A program made the position numbers and the translations under genes. From Roseomonas sp. HF4 (lineage in GTDB: Bacteria > Pseudomonadota > Alphaproteobacteria > Acetobacterales > Acetobacteraceae), in contig NZ_STGD01000007.1 of NCBI RefSeq assembly GCF_005222755.1, positions 124,001 to 188,000 of the forward strand: 64,000 nt of DNA. Direction: 5' to 3'. Below the pieces are notes generated by a model. The model was not told the origin of the DNA, did no database searches, and saw nothing but the letters and a program-made list of their open reading frames with translations. Positions within the stretch are counted from its first letter, which is position 1. Each line of letters begins with the position of its first letter. Below are positions 52,997-60,747 of this stretch, piece after piece.

Positions 52997-54583
52997 ATGC
53001 AGAAGACGTTCCGGGGACTGGCGCTGGTCCTGGCCGGCGCGCTCGCGGCGATGCCCGCGGCGGCGCAGACGCTGCGCATCGGGATGAAGGCGGCGGTGGA
53101 CGGGTCCGACCCGCACCAGTCCTACAGCCCGAACCGCAACGTGCAGATGCACGTCTACGAATCCCTGGTGTTCCAGGACGAGAACCTGCGCCCGATCCCG
53201 GGCCTCGCGGAATCCTGGCGCGTGGTGGATGCCTCGACCTGGGAATTCCGCCTGCGCGAGGGCGTCACCTTCCACGACGGCACGCCGCTGCGGCCGGCCG
53301 ATGTCGCCTTCTCGCTCCGCCGCGCGGGGGAGGCGCGGGGCCTGCGCACCTACAGCGCGCAGATGCGCAGCGTGGTGGGCGTCGAGGAGGTGGACGCGCG
53401 GACCGTGCGCATCCGCACCGACGGGCCCTCGCCGCTGCTGCCGAACAACCTGGCCTCGATCATGATCGTCTCGGCCGCCGCGGTCGGCGACAGCGCGACG
53501 GAGGACGACTTCAACGGCGGCCGCGCCGCCGTCGGCACCGGGCCCTATCGCTGGGTCCGCTTCAACCGCGGCGCGGACGTCACGATCGAGCGCGCGGCGC
53601 GCCACTGGGCGCCACCCGAGCCCTGGCAGCGCGTCGTCTACCGCTTCATCCCGAACGACAGCGCGCGCGTCTCGGCGCTGCTTGCCGGCGACATAGAGGT
53701 GGTGGACGCGGTGCCGCCCGCGCTCTACGGCCGCGTGCGCAGCGACCCGCGCTTCAACCTCGTCACCTCCACCTCGGGGTTCAACTTCTACCTCTACGTC
53801 GACAGCGGGCGGGAGGTCTCCCCCTTCGTCACCGGCGCCGACGGCCAGCCGCTGTCGCCCAACCCGCTGCGCGACGTGCGCGTGCGCCGCGCGCTCTCGC
53901 ATGCGCTGAACCGCGTCGGCCTCGCGGAGCGCGCCATGGAGGGCGGCGCGGAAGCCGCGGGCCAGATCGCGCCGGCCGGCTATATCGGGCACGTGCCCGA
54001 CCTCGGCATCCCTGCCTACGACCCGGCCCGCGCGCGCGCGCTGCTCGCCGAGGCCGGCTACCCGCAAGGCTTCGGCCTGACACTGCAATGCACGGCCGAC
54101 CGCTTCGCCGGCGACGCGCGCAGCTGCCAGGCGATCGGCCAGATGTTCACCGCCATCGGCATCCGCACCGAGGTCGAGGCGCTGCCGGCCTCTATCTTCT
54201 TCCGCCGCGCCAACCGGGCGCCAGCCGCCGGCGGGCCTGAATTCTCGCTGTCCGGCTCGATGTTCTTCACCACGACCGGCGCGGCGCCCGAGGGCATGAA
54301 CACCATCCTGCGCACCTACAACCCGGCCGAGCGCCAGGGCGCCTCGAACCGCGGGCGCTATTCCGACGCGACGCTCGACGCGCTGCTCGAACGCATCGAG
54401 GGCACGCTCGACGACACGGAGCGCGAGGCGCTCACGCAGCAGGCGGTGCGGCGCGTGATGGAGGATGTCGGCATCATCCCGGTCTTCTTCGTCCGCGCCG
54501 GCTGGGGCACGACGCGGAACCTCACGCTCGCGCCGCGCGGCGACCAGTACACCATGGCCACCGGCATCCGCCCCGCACGCTGA
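52997..54583 (+). CDS. ABC transporter substrate-binding protein family 5, paralogue 1
   Basis: A 528-residue peptide/nickel-type (SBP_bac_5) receptor. A signal peptide ends AAAQT near residue 24. The core has AESWRVVDASTWEFRLREGVTFHDGTPLRPADVAFSL and GGRAAVGTGPYRW. GGGAG precedes ATG 52997; an ATG at 52973 overlapping the previous stop is less likely. It is closely related to the 528-residue protein at 60744-62330. Neither has permease or ATPase genes nearby. Family-5 receptors bind peptides, glutathione, opines and chelates such as EDTA, which fits the NtaA/EmoA-type enzymes on both sides. Confidence 0.9.
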   Translation: MQKTFRGLALVLAGALAAMPAAAQTLRIGMKAAVDGSDPHQSYSPNRNVQMHVYESLVFQDENLRPIPGLAESWRVVDASTWEFRLREGVTFHDGTPLRPADVAFSLRRAGEARGLRTYSAQMRSVVGVEEVDARTVRIRTDGPSPLLPNNLASIMIVSAAAVGDSATEDDFNGGRAAVGTGPYRWVRFNRGADVTIERAARHWAPPEPWQRVVYRFIPNDSARVSALLAGDIEVVDAVPPALYGRVRSDPRFNLVTSTSGFNFYLYVDSGREVSPFVTGADGQPLSPNPLRDVRVRRALSHALNRVGLAERAMEGGAEAAGQIAPAGYIGHVPDLGIPAYDPARARALLAEAGYPQGFGLTLQCTADRFAGDARSCQAIGQMFTAIGIRTEVEALPASIFFRRANRAPAAGGPEFSLSGSMFFTTTGAAPEGMNTILRTYNPAERQGASNRGRYSDATLDALLERIEGTLDDTEREALTQQAVRRVMEDVGIIPVFFVRAGWGTTRNLTLAPRGDQYTMATGIRPAR

Positions 54584-54594
54584 AGGACCAGGAC

Positions 54595-55962
54595 ATGGCC
54601 AGGAAACAGCTCAAGCTCGGCGCCTTCCTCAGCGTGCCGGGCAACCACCTCGCCGGCTGGCGGCACCCCGACGCCGACACCGACTGCGACATGGATTTCG
54701 GCTGGTACATGCGCCTCGCGCAGACCGCCGAGCGCGCCCTCTATGACACCATCTTCTTCCAGGACACGGTGGCGGTCGGCGGGTCGGACGCGCTCAAGGC
54801 CGGCGACATGACGCGCACGCGCCTGTCGCGCATCGTGAAGCTGGAGCCCACCGCCTGCCTCGCGGCGCTGGCCATGGGCACGACGCATATCGGCCTGGTC
54901 GCGACCGCGACGACGACCTTCAACGAGCCCTACAACATCGCCCGCCGCTTCGCGACGATCGACCACATCTCGGGCGGGCGCTGCGGGTGGAACCTCGTGA
55001 CCAGCCAGATCGAGGACGAGGCCGGCAACTTCAACCTCGACACCCATGTGGACCACGCCGCGCGCTACGAGCGCGCCATCGAGTTCTACGAGGTCGTGGC
55101 CGGCCTCTGGGATTCCTGGGAGGCCGAGGCCTTCCTCAAGGACAAGGACAGCGGCGTCTGGTTCGACCGCGACCGGATGCATTTCCTCGACCATCACGGC
55201 AAGCACTTCAACGTGCGCGGGCCGCTCAACGTCTCCCGCACGCCGCAGGGGCGGCCCGTGGTGGCGCAGGCGGGATCGTCCGAGCCGGGGCGGGAGCTCG
55301 CGGCCCGCACGGCCGACGTGGTCTTCACGGCGCAGACGGAACTCGCCGCCGCGCGGGAATTCTTCGCGGACGTGAAGGGCCGCACCGCGAAGTACGGCCG
55401 CACGTCGGACGACATCAAGATCATGCCCGGCATCACGCCCGTGATCGGCCGCACCATGGAGGAGGCGCAGGAGAAGTACGACCGGCTGCAGGCCCTGCTG
55501 CCGGACGACGTGGCCCTGGCCGCCCTGGCGCGCTTCACGCGCGGCGTCGACATCTTCTCCTATCCGTTGGACGGGCCGATGCCCGACCTGCCGGAGACGA
55601 ACGCCGCCAAGTCGCGCCAGGCACTCATCATGAACATGGCGAAGAAGCACAACATGACGCTGCGCCAGGTGGCGCGCTCGGTCTCCGCCGCGCAGGGCCA
55701 CCGCGTGCTGGTGGGCACGCCGGAGTACATCGCCGACGAGATGCAGGAATGGCTCGACAAGGACGCGGCGGACGGGTTCAACGTGATCTGCAACTACTAC
55801 CCCGGGCCGTTCGAGGAATTCTCCAACCTCGTCATCCCCGAACTGCAGCGCCGCGGCATCTTCCGCACTGCCTATGAAGGGCGGACGCTGCGGGAGAACC
55901 TTGGGCTCAAGGTGCCGGAGAATCGGCACACCGCGGCGCGCCGGGCCCGCGCGGCGGATTGA
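54595..55962 (+). CDS. LLM-class flavin monooxygenase (NtaA/SnaA/DszA family), paralogue b
   Basis: A 455-residue flavin monooxygenase. GNHLAGWRHPDADTD, FFQDTVAVGGSDALKAG, TTTFNEPYNIARRFATIDHISGGRCGWNLVTSQ and IEDEAGNFNLDTHVDHAARYERA are visible. It matches paralogue c (59398-60747) more closely than paralogue a, for example in the DTVAVxGS and IEDEAGNF stretches. It follows the family-5 receptor by 11 bases, the same gene order as in the inverted module. The stop lies just before dispersed repeat copy B. The substrate is unknown. Confidence 0.9.
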   Translation: MARKQLKLGAFLSVPGNHLAGWRHPDADTDCDMDFGWYMRLAQTAERALYDTIFFQDTVAVGGSDALKAGDMTRTRLSRIVKLEPTACLAALAMGTTHIGLVATATTTFNEPYNIARRFATIDHISGGRCGWNLVTSQIEDEAGNFNLDTHVDHAARYERAIEFYEVVAGLWDSWEAEAFLKDKDSGVWFDRDRMHFLDHHGKHFNVRGPLNVSRTPQGRPVVAQAGSSEPGRELAARTADVVFTAQTELAAAREFFADVKGRTAKYGRTSDDIKIMPGITPVIGRTMEEAQEKYDRLQALLPDDVALAALARFTRGVDIFSYPLDGPMPDLPETNAAKSRQALIMNMAKKHNMTLRQVARSVSAAQGHRVLVGTPEYIADEMQEWLDKDAADGFNVICNYYPGPFEEFSNLVIPELQRRGIFRTAYEGRTLRENLGLKVPENRHTAARRARAAD

Positions 55963-56122
55963 CGCGGATCGGATAGGTCGGGGGAGGAGAACCTCCCCCG
56001 ATCCCCCTCCCTTCTTTGTCACCTGGCGCCCATCCTGGGAGGCGGGGTTCCAGGTGCCAGATAAGGTTGAGGGGGGTGCGGGGGGAGAAGTTCCCTTCTC
56101 CGCCCGCCCTTCCTTCCCAACA
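55961..56122. repeat. Dispersed intergenic repeat, copy B (convergent gene ends)
   Basis: Shares ordered segments with copy A (30379-30556). The copy contains strong hairpins: GGGGGAGG/CCTCCCCC at 55980-55999 with an AGAA loop, ACCTGG/CCAGGT at 56021-56055, and GGAGAAG/CTTCTCC at about 56084-56101. Like copy A it separates two convergent genes. Confidence 0.6.
55980..55999. terminator. Perfect 8-bp stem-loop in repeat copy B
   Basis: GGGGGAGG, AGAA loop, CCTCCCCC. It begins 18 bases after the monooxygenase stop and could end transcription from that side. No T-run follows. Confidence 0.5.
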
Positions 56123-56152
56123 ACTTCAGGGTCGTGACGACATGCGTGGCGC

Positions 56153-57856
56153 TCAGCCGAGCGCGGCGACAGCGTCGCCCAGCGCCGCCTCCGCCTCCCG
56201 CAGCGCGAAGGCGAGGCGGTTGCGCGCGCGCAGCGCGTCCACCGCGGCGAATTTCTCGGCGTCGCTGCCGGGTTTCGTGGCGGCGAGATCGCGGATCGGC
56301 TGCAGCGTCGCCCAGTCGGGCATGGGCAGCGCATGCGGGTGGAGGAAGCGATCGCCCGCGGTATAGTCCGCCGGCACCAGCGCGCGCGAGGCGCGCATCA
56401 GCGCGGCGCTGGCCGCGGCGGCGGCTTCCGGGCCCGCGGACGGGGCGCGCGCGGCGACGGCCTGCGCGGCCGCCTGCACGCGGCGCGCGGCCTCGCCCAG
56501 CGGCGCGATCGGGAAGCGCCCCGCGAGAGGGCCGGCCAGCGGCGCGAGCTCGGCGAGCAGCGAGGCTGCCGTCGCGGCGTGATCGAGCGGCACGACCGGC
56601 GTCGCGAGCAGCCGCCACACCACGTCGGTCATGATCCGCGCATCGCGCACGAGGTTCGCCTCGTCCACCTTGTCGATCAGGTCGTGCGGCGTGTGCCACC
56701 ACCAGCCGAGCGCGTTGCGCGCGGCCTCGTGCTTCGCGGGCTGCTCGCTCAGCGTGCCGAACATGGACGGCACGCCGATGCCCACGAAGCTGTCGTCGCT
56801 GCTGCGGTTCTTGCGCTTGCCGCGATAGTCCTGGTTGGTGGTCCGCGTGATGGCCTCGGCCGCCAGGTGGTGCAGCTCCGCCATGGCGGCGGCGTTGGCG
56901 AGCACCGTCGCGCCCGTGCCGCCCAGGCTGTCCACGTTGACATGCGCGACGCAGCGCCGGTCGAGCTCGTCCCAATGCGCATCCGCATACCAGGCCGAGC
57001 CGGAATAGCGGCCATGCGAATGGCCGGACCAGAAGCAGACGCGCAAGCCCCGCTTCCATTCGCCGCGCCGCGCGGCGCAGACCCGCGCGACCTCCATCAT
57101 GCCGGCATTGGCAGAGCCGTTGTCCATCACGCCGTGGTACCAGGTGTCGTGGTGGCCGGAGAAAAGCACGAAGGGATCCTCGGCCCCGCCCGGCCCGTCG
57201 AGGTCCGCGACCAGGATCGGCGTCTTGCGCCAGCCCGTGTCCACCTCGGCATGCAGCGTGACGACCGGCTGCTTTCCGGCCAGCAGCGCGTCGCGGATCG
57301 CCGCGCCGTCGGCCTGCGCGATGGAACACGCGACGGTGCGCGGCATCTCCGCGATCGTGCCCGCGCCGGGGCTGCCCCAGACGGGCGAGATGCACATCTC
57401 GTGGATGTGCTCGTGGTGGCTGATGTGCAGCTGTCCCGCCGCGCCGGCGCGCGTCGCGCGCTGCGCCGTCGCGGGCGTCGCCATGCCCTCGATCAGCAGG
57501 ATGCGGCCCGCGAGGTCGCGGCCCGCGAAATCCGCTGCGGTCCCGTGGCCGACATACAGCGGAATGCCCGACAGCCCGCCCGCCGGGGAGGGCTGCGAGA
57601 AGGACTGCGTGATCGCCGTGACCGGCGTGCCGTCCACCAGAACGGCCGCCTTCCCCGGCAGGCTGATGAAGGCGTCGTGCAGCAGCGTCTGGGTCCGGTA
57701 GCCGTAGTCGCGCATGCGGCGTTCGATGAAGGAGAGCGCCTCGCGCTCCTCCGCCGTGCCCGACAGCTTCACCCAGCGTGCGATCTCGCCGAGGTTGCCC
57801 ATCATCTCGGGACCGCTCACGCCCGGTGCCGGGCTCTCGGGAAGGGCGTCGGGCAT
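56153..57856 (-). CDS. M28 family peptidase-like protein with PA domain and altered active site
   Basis: A 567-residue protein. A protease-associated insert spans about residues 95-205, and the zinc aminopeptidase fold follows: SGHHDTWYHGVMDNGSANAGMMEV gives metal ligands H236 or D237 and D245. The normal catalytic Glu-Glu of the M28 family is missing. The matching stretch reads FWSGHSHGRYSGS (H279, H281) instead of W-x-x-E-E-x-G-x-x-GS. The PA insert also has a His cluster (H144, H147, H148, H150, H152). No signal peptide is visible. GGAGG lies before ATG 57856. It may be an amidohydrolase with a changed metal centre or an inactive relative. Confidence 0.8.
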   Translation of the reverse strand: MPDALPESPAPGVSGPEMMGNLGEIARWVKLSGTAEEREALSFIERRMRDYGYRTQTLLHDAFISLPGKAAVLVDGTPVTAITQSFSQPSPAGGLSGIPLYVGHGTAADFAGRDLAGRILLIEGMATPATAQRATRAGAAGQLHISHHEHIHEMCISPVWGSPGAGTIAEMPRTVACSIAQADGAAIRDALLAGKQPVVTLHAEVDTGWRKTPILVADLDGPGGAEDPFVLFSGHHDTWYHGVMDNGSANAGMMEVARVCAARRGEWKRGLRVCFWSGHSHGRYSGSAWYADAHWDELDRRCVAHVNVDSLGGTGATVLANAAAMAELHHLAAEAITRTTNQDYRGKRKNRSSDDSFVGIGVPSMFGTLSEQPAKHEAARNALGWWWHTPHDLIDKVDEANLVRDARIMTDVVWRLLATPVVPLDHAATAASLLAELAPLAGPLAGRFPIAPLGEAARRVQAAAQAVAARAPSAGPEAAAAASAALMRASRALVPADYTAGDRFLHPHALPMPDWATLQPIRDLAATKPGSDAEKFAAVDALRARNRLAFALREAEAALGDAVAALG

Positions 57857-57874
57857 CGGGGGATCCTCCGTGTT

Positions 57875-57917
57875 CGGGAAGCCGATCCTGGCACCGCGCG
57901 GGGGCAGCGGGAAGCCG
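57875..57917. promoter_or_regulatory. Direct repeat in the M28/MmgE-PrpD divergent promoter
   Basis: CGGGAAGCCG occurs at 57875-57884 and 57908-57917, start to start 33 bp, about three helical turns, which would put two bound regulators on the same face of the DNA. It lies in the 121-bp gap between divergent genes. No regulator gene is nearby. Confidence 0.35.
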
Positions 57918-57977
57918 GGGGCTTGCATCCGTCCCGCCCAGGCGCCCAGGCTCGGGGGCGGCAGGGGAGGCGAGGCC

Positions 57978-59366
57978 ATGACGGAGCAGGACACGACGGA
58001 GGCACTCGCGCAGTGGATCGCGACGGTCCCGCGCGACAGGACCGCGCGGGCCTCGGGCCTGGCCGTCGCCGCCATGCGGGACGCGATCGGCTGCATGCTG
58101 GCCGGCGCGGCCGAGGAAGCGCCGCACCGCGTGCTCGCCGCCGTCGCGCGCTGGGGTACGGGACCGGCGCGCGCGATCGGCAGCGGCACGCCGCTGCCAG
58201 CGCCCTGGGCGGCGCTGGTCAACGGCACGGCGGCGCATGTTCTCGACTACGACGACACCTTCGCGCCGCTCAGCGGCCACGCGACGGCGGTGCTGGTACC
58301 GGCGCTGCTCGCCCTCGGCGAGGAGGTCGAGGCGGACGGGCCCGCGCTGCTCGATGCGCTCGTCGTCGGTCTCGAGGTGCTGGCCGCCGTCGGCCGCGGC
58401 ACCAACCCGCGGCACTACGCGCTCGGCTGGCACGCGACCTCGACAATCGGCGCGATCGGCGCGGCGGGCGCCGCGGCACGGCTGCTCGGCCTCGATGCGA
58501 CGGGCGCGCGCGACGCGCTGAGCCTCGCGGTCAGCATGGCGGCGGGCACGCGGATGCAGCTCGGCGCCATGGCGAAGTCGGTGCATGCGGGGCTAGCGGC
58601 CAAGGCGGGCCTCCTTGCCGCGGCGCTGGCGGCGGAGGGCGTGGGCGGCGCGGCGGAGGCGCTGGACGGCCCCTGGCGCTTCGCCGAGATGTTCGCCGGC
58701 CGCCCCGCCCCCACCGGCGCCATGCACCCGCCGGCCGCGGAAGACCCGCTCGCGATCGAGTCAGTCGGCCTCGCCTTCAAGGCCTATCCGACCTGCGCGG
58801 CGACGCATCTCTCGCTCGATGCGCTGCTTGCGCTGCGCGGGCGTTTCGCGCCGGAGGACGTCGTCGCGATCGAGACGGAGGTGCCGCTCGTGCACAGCCG
58901 CAACCTCATGCATCCGGACCCGCGGACGGGAACGGAGGCGCGCTTCAGCATGCAGTACTGCCTGGCCGTCGCCGCGGCGCAGGGGGAGGTCGGCCCGGCC
59001 GATTTCGACGAGGCTGCGCTACGCCGCGCGCCGGTGCGCTGGCTGATGCCGCGCATCGCGATGCAGGGCCTGCCCGAGCCCGAGGGCGCGCCGCCGCCGC
59101 CGACCCGGCTCAGGGTGCGGCTCGCCGATGGCCGGGTGCTGGAGGAGACCCGCGCGGTCCGCCGCGGCGACCCCGGCAACCCCATGAGCGAGACCGATCT
59201 CGCGGCGAAGTTCCACGCCTGCGCCGCGCGCGCCCTTGCGCCCCAGGGCATCGTCGCCGCCGAGGACGCGATCGCGCGCCTGGCACAGGGCGGCGGTGCG
59301 CGCGACCTCGTGGCGCTGCTCGTCGCCGGCCAGGCGGGCGTGCCGCCCGCGCGCCGTCCGGCATAG
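57978..59366 (+). CDS. MmgE/PrpD family protein, second copy
   Basis: A 462-residue MmgE/PrpD protein. VNGTAAHVLDYDDTF (residues 75-90 region) carries the conserved D-D, KAYPTCAATHLSLDALL has the K...C...H pattern, and the C-terminal part has SDTDLAAKF-like MSETDLAAKFHACA. GGGGAGGCGAGGCC precedes ATG 57978. It is divergent from the M28-like gene and convergent with monooxygenase c. Family members dehydrate hydroxy acids or decarboxylate cis-aconitate. It may act on a product of the monooxygenases. Confidence 0.88.
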   Translation: MTEQDTTEALAQWIATVPRDRTARASGLAVAAMRDAIGCMLAGAAEEAPHRVLAAVARWGTGPARAIGSGTPLPAPWAALVNGTAAHVLDYDDTFAPLSGHATAVLVPALLALGEEVEADGPALLDALVVGLEVLAAVGRGTNPRHYALGWHATSTIGAIGAAGAAARLLGLDATGARDALSLAVSMAAGTRMQLGAMAKSVHAGLAAKAGLLAAALAAEGVGGAAEALDGPWRFAEMFAGRPAPTGAMHPPAAEDPLAIESVGLAFKAYPTCAATHLSLDALLALRGRFAPEDVVAIETEVPLVHSRNLMHPDPRTGTEARFSMQYCLAVAAAQGEVGPADFDEAALRRAPVRWLMPRIAMQGLPEPEGAPPPPTRLRVRLADGRVLEETRAVRRGDPGNPMSETDLAAKFHACAARALAPQGIVAAEDAIARLAQGGGARDLVALLVAGQAGVPPARRPA

Positions 59367-59389
59367 CGGCGGCGCGCGCCCGGCCGCCG
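59367..59389. terminator. Bidirectional stem-loop between convergent genes
   Basis: CGGCGGC (59367-59373) pairs perfectly with GCCGCCG (59383-59389) across a nine-base loop. It occupies most of the 31-bp gap between the MmgE/PrpD and monooxygenase c stops. Confidence 0.45.
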
Positions 59390-59397
59390 CCCCGGGG

Positions 59398-60747
59398 TCA
59401 GGCGACGGCAGCGGCGGCGAAGCGGTTCGGCGGGGCCGGGATGCCGAGCGTGTCGCGCAGCGTGGTCCCGGGATAGGTCGTGCGGAACAGGCCGCGCCGC
59501 TGCAGCTCGGGCACCACCAGGCGCACGAAGTCGTCGAGCGGCTTCGTGTAGAACGGGAACAGGAGCGTGAAGCCGTCGCAGGCGCCGGCCTCGAACCATT
59601 CCTGCATGGTGTCCGCCACCATGGCCGGCGTGCCGACGACGAGCTGGTGGCCGAGAGAGGTGCCGAGGTAGCGCGCGACCTGCCGGATGGTCATGTTCCC
59701 GGCGCGCGCCTTGGCGACCAGGTGTTCCTGCCGCGCGCGTGCGGCGTTGGACGGCGGCAGGTCCGGCAGCGGCCCGTCGATCGGCCAGGCATAGATGTCG
59801 AGGTCGCCGCAGAGCCGCGCGAGCAGGCGCATCGCGTTCGCCTCGTCCATCATGTCGCCGAGCTCGCCCGCGATCTGCTCGGCCTCGTCCTTCGTCTCGC
59901 CGAGGATGGTCATGAAGCCGGGCATGATCTTCACGTGGTCCGGGTTCCGGCCATGCGCGGCGGCGCGCGACTTGAGGTCGCGGTAGAAGGCGAGGCCCTC
60001 GCTCAGCACCGATTGCGCGGTGAAGATCATGTCGGCGCAGCGCGAGGCGAGCTTGCGCCCGTCGTCGGAGGACCCGGCCTGCGCGACCACCGGCCGCCCC
60101 TGCGGCGAGCGCGGCAGGTTCAGGGGACCGCGGACGCGGAAGAAGCGGCCCTCGTGGTTCAGGACATGGCCCTTGGACGGGTCGATGTAGCGGCCGGACG
60201 CCTTGTCGCGGATGAAGGCGCCGTCCTCGAAGGAATCCCAGAGGCCGGCGCAGACGTCGAAGAATTCCTCGGCGCGCTCGTACCGGTGCGCGTGGTCCGG
60301 GTGGCGGTCGAAGCCGAAATTGCCGGCCTCGTCCTCGATCTGGGAGGTGACGAGGTTCCACCCCGCGCGCCCGCCGCTGATGTGGTCCACCGAGCCGAAG
60401 CGGCGGGCGATGGTATAGGGGTCGTTGTAGGTCGTGGTGGCGGTGGCGACGAGGCCGATGTGCTTCGTCACGGGCGCCAGGGCCGCGATCAGCGTCGCGG
60501 GCTCGGGGTAGACCTGCCGCCCCATGCCGGGCCGCCAGGGGCCCGCGCCGTCGAGGTTCGCGCTGCCGTTCACCGCCACCGTGTCCTGGAAGAACACGCA
60601 GTCGAGGCAGCCGCGCTCGGCGGTCTGCGCCATCGCCGTGTAGTGCGCGAAGGACATGTCGGTCTCCGCCACCGCGAGGGGGTGGCGCCAGCCCGCGGAA
60701 TGGCTGCCCGGGGTGAAGAAGAAGGCGCCGAGATGAAGCTGGCTCAT
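59398..60747 (-). CDS. LLM-class flavin monooxygenase (NtaA/SnaA/DszA family), paralogue c
   Basis: A 449-residue flavin monooxygenase. FFTPGSHSAGWRHPLAV, FFQDTVAVNGSANLDG, TTTYNDPYTIARRFGSVDHISGGRAGWNLVTSQIEDEAGNFGFD and LQRRGLFRTTYPGTTLRDTLGI are the family landmarks. ATG 60747 overlaps the stop of the upstream family-5 receptor (ATGA), so receptor and enzyme are tightly coupled. Receptor-then-monooxygenase is the same order as in the module at 52997-55962, but inverted. Confidence 0.9.
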   Translation of the reverse strand: MSQLHLGAFFFTPGSHSAGWRHPLAVAETDMSFAHYTAMAQTAERGCLDCVFFQDTVAVNGSANLDGAGPWRPGMGRQVYPEPATLIAALAPVTKHIGLVATATTTYNDPYTIARRFGSVDHISGGRAGWNLVTSQIEDEAGNFGFDRHPDHAHRYERAEEFFDVCAGLWDSFEDGAFIRDKASGRYIDPSKGHVLNHEGRFFRVRGPLNLPRSPQGRPVVAQAGSSDDGRKLASRCADMIFTAQSVLSEGLAFYRDLKSRAAAHGRNPDHVKIMPGFMTILGETKDEAEQIAGELGDMMDEANAMRLLARLCGDLDIYAWPIDGPLPDLPPSNAARARQEHLVAKARAGNMTIRQVARYLGTSLGHQLVVGTPAMVADTMQEWFEAGACDGFTLLFPFYTKPLDDFVRLVVPELQRRGLFRTTYPGTTLRDTLGIPAPPNRFAAAAVA

